From: Unio delphinus
Lineage: Eukaryota; Mollusca; Bivalvia; Unionida; Unionidae
DNA: 64,000 bases
Assembly: GCA_029339505.1 (NCBI GenBank)
Contig: JAQISU010000096.1
Location: 4,201,501-4,265,500 of the forward strand
Direction: 5' to 3'
A program made the position numbers and the translations under genes. The notes beneath the pieces are model-generated. The model searched no databases. It was not told the origin of the DNA and saw only the letters and a list, made by a program, of their open reading frames with translations. Each line of letters starts with the position of its first letter. Position 1 is the first letter of the stretch. Shown here in pieces: positions 34,815-44,772 of the stretch.

Positions 34815-35072
34815 TGACTAGAGTAGAATTTACTCCCAGGAAGACTTATTTTACCTGTACCCATAATCTATTTCTTGAGAGTTCAATACCAAGTGCAGAT
34901 GTATAAATAATGAGATGGGAAGATGACAGCTTAGTGCTGGTTAAACATAGATCCATGTACATATGGTGACTTTTTCATTGGAGCCCCTGGTAGAGTGTTT
35001 TCACTATACACTGTAGGGCAACATTTGCCCTTCTATTCAAAAGGGATTTCCATGAGGATGCAGGACTGCACA

Positions 35073-36257
35073 GGGGCCGTCCATAAATGACATCACGCAC
35101 CTATGGGTGGAGGGGGGTCACACATTTGTGACGATGTGTGTGACAAGGGGGAAAAGGGTGTTTAAGAAATATGATATCACATCAAAATGCACAACTTTAT
35201 TTTAAGTTCCACTTAATTTTTTGATTGCTTTTAATTTATTTAATGATGTTTTAAGTAGCTTCACACAAATTAAGATGGACTCTTCTTCGAACTACCAACA
35301 CCCCTACCAGCCCCAATAGTGGCTTTTTCCAAATAGCATTCTTCCATTTCCAGTCCGCTGGTGTCGACAAAGCGAGGTTGAAATGATCTTTTTTTTTGTC
35401 AAAATTTTTTAATTTTAAACTTTTTTGTGCTGTAAAATTAAATTTAAAAAGTTTGATTGAAAAGTAAATAATTTATTAGTTTGATAGAAAAATAAAATAA
35501 AAATTCAATTTTTATTATAAAAGATTATACATTTTAGAAATAGAATAATTAAAGTTTATATATATATATATTATTTAGTGAAGAATTGACCACTATGATG
35601 GATAAAAGTGAATGTTCCAGTGTCTTTTTGAGGCATACGTGCTGGCATATCCTACAAAGAGCAGAAAGATTTGCCAAGAAGTGTTTCAGAAGTGGAATGG
35701 AATAAAAAAAAAATGATGCAGATGCAAGTTGAAGTTGATCACTGGTTGCAAAGAATTAAAAACAATTGCCGCCACACAAAAAAAGGATCACTTCTGACGT
35801 ATTGGGCTAAACAAACATATGCTGATACAAAAAACTCCAATAAGAATTCTGTGTTCTACTGCAAAGTTTCAAAGTATTTTTTTTGTTATAATTACTTTAT
35901 TGGATAATTATAGGAGAATTTGAATACAATATTCTGAACATCAGCAGTTTTAGCTAGACGACAAATATTATCAAAAGATTTTTATGACAATTTCAGCTTT
36001 CCAGTGCCTCTTTTTTAATACATGTTTTCTCCTACAATATCAGAGTGCAGTGCCACACTAAATACATACTACAATGACAATAAAGTGATTTGAAACATGT
36101 TAATTTTCAAATAGAAAATACGGCTTTTTCAGGGGGAAGGTGGGGGCAGAGCTTTGTGACATCATATTTGAGGGGGTCTGACTTTTTGTGATGACGTGTA
36201 ACGAGGAGGGGGGTCCAAATTGGCTAAAATCGTGTGACTTCATTTATGGATGGCCCC
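35073..36257. mobile_element. Terminal-inverted-repeat DNA transposon, about 1.2 kb
   Basis: The left end GGGGCCGTCCATAAATGACA and the complement of the right end, GGGGCCATCCATAAATGAAG, agree at 17 of 20 bases. Further in, both ends carry GGGGTC/GACCCC runs and GTGACGATGTG/GTGATGACGTG blocks. I cannot see a target duplication (ACTGCACA on the left, ATGGCTTT on the right). Similar GGGGCCGTCCATAAAT ends are common in invertebrate genomes; I do not assign a superfamily. The interior is AT-rich except for the frame at 35671. Confidence 0.82.
35671..35907 (+). pseudogene. Open frame inside the TIR element, unknown protein remnant
   Basis: About 78 codons reading LPRSVSEVEWNKKK, MQVEVDHWLQRIKNNCRH and LLTYWAKQTYADTK. 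The composition looks like real protein, unlike most open frames here, and the lead-in AAAGATTTGCCAAGAAG stays open. A decayed accessory or transposase-linked protein of the element is plausible. No catalytic motif is seen. Confidence 0.35.
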
Positions 36258-36293
36258 ATGGCTTTTAATTTGGTCTGTTAGTACCATATATAA

Positions 36294-36540
36294 GGGGCCC
36301 CGAGTGGCAGAGTGGTCTAAAGCGCTTTCCTTTATGGATCACTGCCATCTCACCTCTGTCTGCGTGGGTTCAAGTCTAAGATTCAGCTAATGCAGTTATG
36401 TGAGAAAGCTTGCCAGTAGCTTCTCGTGGGACAGTGGTTCTTTCCGAGGGGTTTCCCGGGTTCTTCCTCCACCAGTAACACTGGCCACCATGTATAGCCT
36501 ATCGTGTGCTGAAAAATGGCATTAAACCCTAAAAAAACCA
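36294..36540 (+). mobile_element. Full-length tRNA-derived SINE (reference copy)
   Basis: The tRNA-like head has GGGGCCCCGAGTGGCAGAGT (A-box region TGGCAGAGTGG) and the B-box GGGTTCAAGTCTAAG. The body has AGCTTGCCAGTAGCTTCTCG, GGTTCTTTCCGAGGGGTTTC and TCCTCCACCAGTAACACTGG, and the 3' end has GTGCTGAAAAATGGCATTAA followed by an A-rich tail. The head resembles a tRNA of the Leu/Ser kind (GAGTGGTCTAAAGCGCT). RNA polymerase III transcription is the family rule. Confidence 0.93.
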
Positions 36541-36774
36541 ACAGAAAAACAAGAAATATATACTTGCTTATAAGAAGACTACAACTGTAAAATGCACGTA
36601 CCCAGATCTGCCATCACATAATGTGCTAGTGTATCTGGATTTGTACAGATTGTTAGGAGCAATCAATAGAACAAACAACATAAACTGTGATCTACAGGCT
36701 CGTTATGCTATAGCAGAACAAGATCTTTGTTGTTTACAGTTTGGCTTGACTTCCCACACCAAAATTGCCTACCC
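36541..36774. other. Spacer, nothing recognised
   Basis: Plain AT-rich DNA with no supported gene or repeat, leading into the palindrome array. Confidence 0.4.
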
Positions 36775-37025
36775 TTCTGCACATGAGATTCTCACGTGAG
36801 ATCTAACACAGGTTAGTCTCATGTGCATTTTAACATGCAAATTAGGTAGAACTCGTGTGAGAAATTGAATCTAACAAAATCTGAAAATAACATGAGCAGG
36901 AATTGTTAATATGTTGCTCACGTGAGCAAGATTTTGCTCACATGAAAATTGCAGGATCTGAAATTAATATGAGCACAATTTTCTTCACGTGAGCAAGAGT
37001 TTGCTCACATAAGCAAAAAAAACCT
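36775..37025. repeat. Array of CTCAYGTGAG-like palindromes, left arm
   Basis: About ten variants of the 10-bp palindrome occur in 240 bases: GCACATGAGA, TCTCACGTGAGA, CTCATGTGCA, CTCGTGTGAG, ACATGAGCAGG, GCTCACGTGAGC, GCTCACATGA, TATGAGCAC, TTCACGTGAGC and GCTCACATAAGC. Many contain an E-box (CACGTG or CACATG). AACATGCAAATTAGGTAG matches the complement of 40515-40545, so the two arrays form an inverted pair. Confidence 0.8.
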
Positions 37026-37215
37026 CCAAAACAACTAGTATTTAATACGTACATTTTTGACAAAAGTTAAAAAAGAACAAAGTTTACTATCATAAAACTT
37101 GCAATTTAATAGCATTAGAGACTTTCAAGGTCATATTTAAATCTAACAAGGATGAGCATCTTTGAGTTCAGTTATGGATGTTTTAGCCAGGTTTCTCGCA
37201 TGAGCAAAAAGAAAA

Positions 37216-37216
37216 C

Positions 37217-37286
<70 letters not shown>
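37216..37286. repeat. (GT)n(TA)n microsatellite
   Basis: Six GT units run into about 29 TA units. Confidence 0.97.
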
Positions 37287-37289
<3 letters not shown>

Positions 37290-38688
37290 TATAAAATTTT
37301 CAATTATTGTAATTATCGTATCACATGCATTAAATAATCAAAGTTCTTAAAGGTCATCATTAAACATACTGCAAATAAACATATTTTAGCATGCACACTA
37401 TACAAGTTAAAGTTCCAAATCTGTATGAAATTCATGGCTTCACATGAAGACCATTCTTCAATGTTCCAGAAAATTTAACGCAAACGAAGCGTGTAATTAA
37501 CAATACTGCTTCCGAGTCTTTCATCATGTACACACAGTCACATGCCAGTCTGCTAAAGTATTCATTTGGAAATTTTTCTCTTTGAATTGAGGCACTTCCT
37601 GTTTACCATTGAATTTAGGTTAGCTGGTTCTGTCTTGAACTGTTGAAAAATAAAATCTGAAATTGAAATGAAAAACTTAGTGCAAGTTTGTTTTGGGGTG
37701 GGTGGATGGGGTGAGCAGGGAAAAAGTGCTAGGGTACCCAATCGATCAACTTTTCCGTCATTCACTCAGAACAAACACGTTTTCTTTTTATTTTATGCTT
37801 AAACGAGTTTGCTAGCTAAAGTGTATTAAGAGTTTGCAACTAGCAGATTTCTTCGGTAATGTCAGTTGTCTAAAGTGTATTAAGAGTTTGCAACTAGCAG
37901 ATTTCTTCGGTAATGTCAGTTGTCTACCATTTATGTTCTGCAGTGTTTTGTGTACATTTGCAAAGTAAATCTAAGTAACAATTCTTTCTTACTTCAAGAT
38001 AACAAAAGCATACACTGAGCCCCCCCCCCCCCAAAAAAATGTGTTTCCTCATTGCACTGGTTTTAAAATTAGATTTAAAATATTTTTTATTTTTTTTTGT
38101 AAACGTTATATATAAATCAAATAATAATTCAAGCACTTGAAAGTACTGGGCAGAACCGGCTAATTAGATGCACAAATCAATTTCGGCAATGTGATTTTTT
38201 TTTTAACTAAAAAAAAAATTGGGGGTGGGGGTGGGGAAAAGTGCTAGGGTCAGCAACGAGAAACAGGGAACGTCGGCCAACTGGAAACATGTATTTACTT
38301 TTTTTTGGCCTGAAAATGTACATTCACAAAGTAAATCCGAGTAACATAATTCGAAATTCTAGCCGTCATGCATTAAGTTATGTATCCATATACCATGCAA
38401 GTTCCAAAGGTAAACTCTTACAAAATCCATGAGAACACAAAGATATGTCAATATGTGCAGCTTTAGATTATGACCATAATATACATGTATCAAATTTCAA
38501 AGAAGTTTTTTGGTTTGTTTTCTATTAGCTTTTTTGATGGCGAATAGATTTAAATTTAAAAAGTATGTACGTCTGTAAAATAGAGGGTCTGAGAGCATGA
38601 ATTATTCTGATTTAATCGTATCCCTTTTCCACACACTGAGCAGAACATATGTGAAAATAGTAGAACGAAATGAGTAAACGTCACTTAC
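37287..38688. repeat. AT-rich DNA with an exact 54-bp tandem duplication and local duplicate blocks
   Basis: The 54 bases from 37816 are repeated exactly from 37870. AAAGTAAATCTAAGTAACAA (about 37960) recurs as AAAGTAAATCCGAGTAACAT (about 38327). The G-rich runs at 37694-37712 and 38219-38237 are both followed by AAAAGTGCTAGGGT, and CCCCCCCCCCCC lies at 38022. No gene is supported here. If the minus-strand exon at 38689 is real, this is its first intron. Confidence 0.6.
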
Positions 38689-38894
38689 CTTTTTCAAGGC
38701 AAAGAACCAGTCGGCAGTCCTTCATAATCCTGAAATCTTCTAATATCCCTCCCACTTTCATCGATGTCTTCTGTTTCGTACTGGACTTTAACATCAGTAC
38801 CGACGTGGAAATCACTAGAGATTGATTTTATTTTATTTTTGTTAACAATGACCTGTACACTCTTGTCGTCATAGAAATATATAACAGCGAACAT
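38689..38894 (-). CDS. Candidate first coding exon, minus strand, unknown protein
   Basis: The ATG (complement of 38892-38894, context CTGCAACATGTTC) opens a frame reading MFAVIYFYDDKSVQVIV, then SSDFHVGTDVKVQYETEDID, then DYEGLPTGSLP and a stop at 38694-38696. Five bases past the stop is a consensus donor (AAAAG|GTAAGTG). In the neighbouring frame the last 12 codons read on without a stop (MKDCRLVLCLEK), so a single-base indel or a different start would make a spliceable exon. GC and CpG content rise towards the 5' side, as expected of a promoter. I do not recognise the family. Real exon, decayed exon and chance are all possible; the donor and promoter context favour an exon. Confidence 0.4.
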
Positions 38895-39090
38895 GTTGCA
38901 GGAGAACAATAAGTGACTTTCTTTCTAAGCAGCGTGGTCCTTGCTAAACGTTGCCCGCGCGCGAAATTCAGTCTCTTGGTTCAAATGTACTCTTCTACAT
39001 GTACACTACAGGCCAGCGAGCAGCATCCGTTGAGTTCGTTTGAGGCGCCAAAGAGGGCGGACTGTTCGTAAACTTTTGTTTTACGTGCCT
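38895..39090. promoter_or_regulatory. CpG-rich putative divergent promoter
   Basis: The only clearly CpG-dense non-transposon segment in the window: CCCGCGCGCG at 38954-38963, GGCGCCAAA (E2F-like) at 39044-39052, and GGGCGG (GC box) at 39055-39060. It separates a minus-strand and a plus-strand candidate first exon. No TATA box is obvious. Function is inferred from composition and position. Confidence 0.45.
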
Positions 39091-39381
39091 TTGTATACAT
39101 ATTCACTCAAGTATGACTTAATTTTATAAATCAAATAAATTGTATTTTCGTTATCAGATATTTCTTAACAACTGGCCTATATAATAGAATTTGTGTCTTT
39201 CGTAAGTTAGTTAATATTGATGTAGTTTATTTTTGATGTACATACAGTAGAATGGGATGATCCATGCCCCACAGGACACTCTAGTTGGTTCCAAAAAGCC
39301 CATCCTTTCATCATGTAATCAGATAGGTTGACAGTGGGAGATTAAGTTTCACACCAGCATCAACAATATTATCCGGCATCA

Positions 39382-39541
39382 ATGGTTAGCAAAATGAAGC
39401 TTTTTATATTTATTCTACTGAGTTTCGTCTTTACATACTATGGGTTGCTATTGTTGTCAGAAGACAATCGTATGTTTTGTCAACAATGGGACAACGTCTT
39501 GAACAGAGAAAAAGTTACTACCAGTACAGTACAGTTTAAAG
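39382..39541 (+). CDS. Candidate first coding exon with N-terminal hydrophobic anchor or signal
   Basis: The ATG at 39382 (ATCAATGG) starts MVSKMKLFIFILLSFVFTYY, a basic tip followed by about 18 hydrophobic residues. It continues LLLLSEDNRMFCQQWDNVL and NREKVTTSTVQFK, then reaches a fair donor AAAG|GTGAAG in phase 1. Unspliced, the frame would stop four codons later, so a short 57-aa protein is the alternative. A type II membrane anchor or a signal peptide fits, and the hydrophilic region after it looks like real protein. It lies 300 bases from the CpG-rich segment. The partner exon is not identified. Confidence 0.5.
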
Positions 39542-39683
39542 GTGAAGTTAATTAAAGTTTACAGATCATACACAGATGCACTAAGCATAAAGAAACGTAC
39601 AAAGATTAAAAGACAAATGAAATGACTGTTGAAAAATAAAACATTACATCAACATTACTATTATATAAATCGTGGACCGAGTA

Positions 39684-39800
39684 TGTGATGGGGACGAGTA
39701 CGTAAATGTGCCGAGTACGTTATGGGCCGATTTGGGTGGGCCGAGTTCGTTATGGGCCGAGAACGTTAGTGTGCCGACTCTGCTATGGGCCGAGTTATCC
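39684..39800. repeat. GGGCCGAG-type short tandem repeat
   Basis: Six to eight variants of CCGAGTACGTTATGGG or GGCCGAGTTCGTTATGGG occur in 115 bases, with CGTTA/CGTTAT between GGCCGA words. CpG-rich compared with its surroundings. The minus-strand open frame over it is repeat-derived. Confidence 0.75.
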
Positions 39801-40304
39801 CGTAATCGGTTATACGAGACTTCAATGCCAAGTTTGTTTTGAAGAGTCTTTTGTTTTATGAATAGTGATACGTACATTAATATGTTCAAACAAATTCCTT
39901 GATACTTGTATAAACAATGTTCAAAAAATTCCTTGATACTTGTATAAACAATGTCAGAAAATTATAAGATATCTGGTTATTGCTTAATTTGAGTAAAACT
40001 ATGCATGTGCAAGACAAAGCTGTCACAAAAATATGTTTTCCGGTATCTGGCATGCATCAGAATTTTACTTTTCGGTTAACCGTTACGAGTTTATTTTTTA
40101 TTTTTAAGACCACATCTTCATGCTTCAACGTGTACATACTTTTGCAGTCCAAAAGAGCTGATTAATTCTTGGGTCAAGGTAAAGAGTCAAACGCACTGTC
40201 ATTAAATAAATTGACAGATTTTTTATATATGAAAACAACAAAGTAACAAGATTTGCAAAACAGAAACGATGTCTATTTGACGATACTTTGATCAGAATCA
40301 AAGT
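39801..40304. repeat. AT-rich spacer with a 35-bp tandem duplicate
   Basis: AATTCCTTGATACTTGTATA and the following ACAATGT occur twice in succession at about 39893-39953. Nothing coding is supported. Confidence 0.55.
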
Positions 40305-40610
40305 CCAAATTTCTCACGTGATAACTCACATGAGAAATTAGAACTCTGCCTTATTTTAAAAGATGGTCAGATGTAATGGAAAAGAATGTTTTCTAAGTTA
40401 AACTTTCTCATGTGAAGATTCAAATTCTCACGTGAGCAAACTCCGCACATGTGAGAATTTGGTTAGTTTTTCCATGGCTCACATGATCTAACAAACTGCA
40501 CACATGAGCTTGCAAAAACTACCCAATTTGCATACGTTTCTAACATGGTTCTCATGTGCAGCTTATGAGAAGCTCATGTGAATTGGTGAGATTTTTCTGT
40601 ACGGGTTATA
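40305..40610. repeat. Array of CTCAYGTGAG-like palindromes, right arm
   Basis: Holds TCTCACGTGATAACTCACATG, TCTCATGTGA, TCTCACGTGAGCAAA, CACATGTGAGAA, GCTCACATGA, CACACATGAGC, TCTCATGTGC and GCTCATGTGAA. Its complement shares ATGCAAATTGGGTAG and the palindrome spacing with the left arm, making a pair in inverted orientation 3.3 kb apart. Confidence 0.8.
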
Positions 40611-41264
40611 AGTGGTTTATATGGTAAGTTCTCCTCAGCTAGCCGCTAAAATTTAATCCAGTGGTGTGACATAATCTAACTGAGCCATTGGTCCTTTGGG
40701 TTAAATAAATTCCTAGATGTCAACAGCAACAGCAGCGAATGACCAAAAGTCATCTTTTTAGGCAAGTCTCCCACTCCACTACTTTTTTCTGTGATGGTTG
40801 CTCCATGTCAGCAAAATCATAAGATCATTAAATCTATATCACTGCTCTCTTCTGTCTCTTCTAATTCAGAAATTGACAACCAGTCTGGCCACAGTAATCT
40901 CTTCCCTATAAAAGCCAGAAATGCCTGACTCATCTTAGGATTCCTGTTTTGACATTTCTGCATAAAAGATCTGCATTCTGTGGTGCAACACTGTCATTAT
41001 GATATAGCAACAAGCTAATCAAGATCAATCTTTAAAAAAATGCCATCTGTGATTACTTTTACTAATTACCAGAGCTTAATCCAGTCACTATATATGGCAC
41101 ATGTGTAGTTCTTTCATGTTATTTTTTTGAAAGAACAAATAACAAAAACACATATATGTTTGCAATAATATATAATATGCCCAAGTATATCAAGCAGGTC
41201 CTGGGCATGAATTACCAGAGAAAATATGATTTTATAAGGTGACTGTATTTTGCTTGAGAATTAG
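40611..41264. other. Spacer, no supported gene
   Basis: TTACTAATTACCAG at 41051 could be an acceptor for an open frame to about 41239, phase-compatible with the 39541 donor. It has no recognisable domain and such open stretches are common here. Confidence 0.35.
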
Positions 41265-41506
41265 TTGTTGTTGTTGTAGGGCTTAACAACATTTTTCAGC
41301 ACATGATGGGCTACACATGGTGCCCAGTGTTAATAGTGGAGGTAGAACCCGGGAAAATCCCCTGAAGAAAACACGACCCACGAGAAGCTAGTGGCAAGCA
41401 TTCTCACATACCCACATTGGCTGAATCTGAGACTCGAACCCCAACAGACAGAGGTGAATGGCAGTGGTCCATAATAAAGAGCACTTTAGACCACTCAGCC
41501 AAATTA
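41265..41506 (-). mobile_element. tRNA-derived SINE, near full length
   Basis: Minus-strand copy with a (TTG)n tail at 41265-41276, ATTTTTCAGCACATGATGGG, GAACCCGGGAAAATCCCC, CACATACCCACATTGGCTGA, GACTCGAACCCCAAC and AGACCACTCAGCC at the head. Confidence 0.9.
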
Positions 41507-41826
41507 GTTAATAACACCGGAACTGTCAAATTTCCTCACTCTAAATATATAATAATGTCAAAACATTGACGTTTCATTTCATTTTAGTCAATTAAACATT
41601 TCCTTAAGGAATTCATTGATGATTACAGTTGATATATGAATGAAGTAGATCCATCTTCCAACTAAATTGGTACACAGCCAAGAGCAAAAATGGTGCCATG
41701 CAAGCCATGTGAGTACATCTATATTTAGAAATAAATTTTCTTAATCCCTCACACTTAACAGCTTCATTACAATAATCCATGGATAGCACTGCATATATAT
41801 GGGTTTAATATTTGTCTGCTTGCTCA
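41507..41826. other. Spacer between SINEs, nothing recognised
   Basis: AT-rich, no gene or repeat recognised. Confidence 0.5.
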
Positions 41827-42008
41827 TTGTTGTTGTTGTTGTTGTTGTTGTAGGATTTAATATTTTTCCGCATTTGATAGGCCATACATGTTGACCAGTA
41901 TAAATGGTGGAGGAAGAACTCGGGGGAAACCCCAGAAAGAACCACCCACTGACCCACAAGAAGCCATTTGCAGTCTTTCACATGTACCCACATTGGATGA
42001 GCCCAAGA
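41827..42008 (-). mobile_element. SINE, tRNA-like head missing
   Basis: A (TTG)8 tail run at 41827-41853, then ATTTTTCCGCATTTGATAGG, GGTGGAGGAAGAACTCGGGG, CACAAGAAGCC and ACCCACATTGGATGAGCCC. It stops before the B box, so it is 5'-truncated. Confidence 0.88.
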
Positions 42009-42289
42009 GTGTATGATTATAATGTTGTTGTGAATTGGCTAGATATTATTGAATTCACTGCATATTTTTCTATTTTTGTTAAAATGGCTAATGCAAGAAA
42101 ACATCCTTGACCGTACAGGACTCCACAAAACATTTCCTGAACATTTGTAACCAAAACAAATGTTGGGGTGCTAAAATCTTTTATAACATAATATCTAAAC
42201 TTTGCTCTCCATGAATGATATGTTTCTCTTAATGTATGTGCCACATGAATTATGAAAATACAGCATCTTGTGAAGTTTGTTTTTTGTTT
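42009..42289. other. Spacer between SINEs
   Basis: No supported feature. Confidence 0.5.
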
Positions 42290-42532
42290 TGTTTCTTATG
42301 GTTTGACGTGATTTTTTAGCACAGGATAGGCTATACATGGTGGCCAGTATTAATGGTGGAGGAAGAACCTATGTAAAACCCCGGAAAGAACCACGACCCA
42401 CAAGAAGCTACTGGCAAGCTTTCTCACATACCCACATTGGCTGAATCCGAGACTCGAACCCACGCAGACAGAGGTGAGATGGCAGTGAACCATAATGGAC
42501 AGCGCTTTAGACCATTCTTCCACTCGGGGTCC
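42290..42532 (-). mobile_element. tRNA-derived SINE, full length
   Basis: Minus-strand copy from the tail TTTTTAGCACAGGATAGGC through GGTGGCCAGTATTAATGG, CCACGACCCACAAGAAGCT and GAGACTCGAACCCACGC to the head TTCCACTCGGGGTCC. Third minus-strand copy within 1.3 kb. Confidence 0.92.
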
Positions 42533-43655
42533 GAGTCTTGTGAAAAAGTACTACCTAGACGTCACGATGTCCACCATTAATACCCTTTACAGGTTCAATT
42601 ACAGTTTGATTTCATGAAGAAAATAACAAGCACATCAGTTAAAATGTTCCAAAAATGTGTTTAAACAATGCTTTAACTGGTTCTGTTCTTAAACATACAC
42701 TGCTATTTACATATTAATGTTTTAATTTTTGAAACACAACTTGGTATGTTTTCATTATGCGCTGGTAAGTTGCAAAATCCAGCAGTCATAAGATAATTCT
42801 GAGGGCGTATAAAAAAAGACATAGGCAAAATCAAGATGGTATGAAGTTTGGTTGATGGTTTTATGTAAGTCATATTGTTATGGAAAATATGTAAGCCTTC
42901 TTAGTGAAATAGTCATTAGTTATGTAAAGAGATGAGTAATATGAAGTCCACTTGGGCCTCTTGTTTTGTTTTTAAAACCCTGGCCTTCTTTTTGAAGGAA
43001 AGAAAGGTTGTGATCCATGATAATGACTATTGGTGATCAAAGAATTGGGTTACAGGTAGTTTGTGATCCATGATAATGACTATTGGTGATCAAAGAATTG
43101 GGTTACAGGTAGTTCATCCCCTTATAAAATTTAAAGCAAACCACAAGAATAACATTTTTTTCATTACAGGATGCATAAATTTCAATAGGACAATTCAAAA
43201 AAATTACCAGAATCAAACACTTTAGGGATTTAAATGGGCAACATGCAATTTGTAACTGAATATGTTTAGTGAAACAGAATTTGACTGTTGAGTGTATTGC
43301 TGTTATATTAAAGTGTCAGAAACATTGGGCATTTCTTTTGTTATTACAATTGCATTATTTTATGAAATTTCATTTATTAAAATGCCTTTACTACATTTTT
43401 TATTTGATAAAAATTTGTTCTTTTAGCTCTTATCAAAATATTCCAGTATGTTTGTCCTGAAACATTTTATCTTATCAGGAGAAAAGCCCTGCAAAATAAA
43501 TTTTAATTTATATGAAAGCTATAACACTATGCAGATCACAGATTAAATCTTTATCTATAAACTTAGCATTACATTCTTGAATAACAGGTCAAAACAATGA
43601 ACATCTGAATATTGTCTCCGAAGACAGGTTATCTGTCATAACAGGGGTCTTTCAA
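42533..43655. repeat. Non-genic stretch with a 52-bp tandem duplication
   Basis: TGATCCATGATAATGACTAT and the 30 bases after it occur at 43011 and again at 43063, practically identical. Otherwise nothing is recognised. Confidence 0.6.
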
Positions 43656-43840
43656 GATAGGTTTCATTGTATACCTTAGATAGGTTTTATTGTATACCTT
43701 AGATAGGTTTCATGGTATACCTTAGATAGGTTTTATTGTATACCTTAGATAGATTTCATTATATACCTTAGATAGGTTTCATTGTATACCTTAGATAGGT
43801 TTCATGGTATACCTTAGATAGGTTTCATTATATACCTTAG
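43656..43840. repeat. 23-bp minisatellite, 8 units
   Basis: The unit core is GATAGGTTTCATTGTATACC plus TTA. Units vary at CAT/TAT and TGTA/GGTA/TATA. About eight copies. Confidence 0.93.
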
Positions 43841-43961
43841 TCCACTAAATATCCATTTAAATTTACTTGTACATATGCTTGAGACCTTGTGCTTTAGAAG
43901 ATTGCTTACAAATAAATTTGTCATACATATCTATACACACACACACACACACACGCAGAGG
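43841..43961. repeat. Spacer with (CA)n
   Basis: A short (CA)9-like run lies at 43936-43954. Confidence 0.7.
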
Positions 43962-44108
43962 ATCTCAAATTAATAACGATTTAATATTAAATTTATGAAA
44001 TGAGTTGTATTATGTCTAGCTTTGCAAACATTGATGAGGAAAAGTTTGATATTATTCATGGAGTTTCATAAATTTATTATTAAATCATTACCCATTTTAG
44101 ATTTTATC
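43962..44108. mobile_element. Palindromic MITE, copy 1
   Basis: GATCTCAAATTAATAACGAT with TTAATATTAAATTTATGAAA at the left is the inverse of TTTCATAAATTTATTATTAA with ATCATTACCCATTTTAGAT at the right. That is a stem of about 40 bp with a loop of about 65. The loop word TTTGATATTATTCA is shared with the copy at 45808. Confidence 0.8.
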
Positions 44109-44627
44109 ATTTAGTTTTTATTTCAGTGGAAATTATTTAGATAGGAAGAAGAACAAATAAGTTTGTTCATTCAGACACACACTACACCTTTCATTTGTTG
44201 TGTTTTAAAAATAGTCCCAAGTAAAGTTGAACTTGTAAAAGCAACAATGTTTAAAAGTTAATTACTGATATATTTTTTTTACAAACTATAAATCAAAGAA
44301 CATGTGCCCTTCCAAATAAAGAGAACATTTTAAACTGACAAAATCATCTTTTAACACAATGTCCAGTGTGTGTGTGATGTCACATTGTTTGATACACTTC
44401 TGTTTAGATTACAGGTATACCAACCCCCTCCACCCCCACCCACCAGCTATCAACTGAGCAATGTTATTAGTTTCACTTTAGTTTTACTTGTTGTTGTTCT
44501 TGTTTTTATGCCATTTTTCATATGATGATATGTTATCATGACATAACAAAACTCTGTGGGGGTAAATTGGCCATATTCAGACATTTGATACCATTCTTTC
44601 CCCCATTGTCTTACATGACTTGACCAC
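44109..44627. other. Spacer; possible very degraded SINE tail at 44487-44530
   Basis: TTGTTGTTGTTCTTG...TTTTATGCCATTTTTCATATGA resembles the SINE tail in mirror, but nothing of the body follows. No gene is supported. Confidence 0.35.
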
Positions 44628-44702
44628 TCAGGTGGCCTAGTGGTGAGAGTGTCTGCCGCGGAAGCAGGAGATCGTGGGTTTGATGGCTGGTTTGATCCTA
44701 TT
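44628..44702 (+). mobile_element. tRNA-like head of a second SINE family
   Basis: GTGGCCTAGTGGTGAGAGTG has a good A box (TGGCCTAGTGG), and about 40 bases on ATCGTGGGTTTGATGGC resembles a B box (GGTTTGATGGC against GGTTCGANTCC). It is not a plausible tRNA gene: no closing acceptor stem is seen. Head sequences of this kind are common in mollusc SINEs. Only the head is present; an ATAACATTAAACCCCAAACA tail-like block lies 500 bases on at about 45205, possibly unrelated. Confidence 0.6.
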
Positions 44703-44733
44703 AAAAGAATAAAATCCTAATCACACACACTCA

Positions 44734-44772
<39 letters not shown>

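Noticed and set aside
36294..36380. tRNA gene at the SINE head (also 55126)
   Set aside because: The cloverleaf cannot be completed and the same sequence recurs as the SINE 5' part in many copies.
41055..41239. Open stretch after TTACTAATTACCAG, phase-compatible with the 39541 donor, with an Ig-like G-x-x-V-V-L-S-C word
   Set aside because: Sixty open codons are common in this window, no second Cys at Ig spacing, and a weak donor; kept only as a note.
44628..44702. tRNA gene
   Set aside because: A and B boxes are present but no acceptor stem closes and the B box is imperfect; it is a SINE head.
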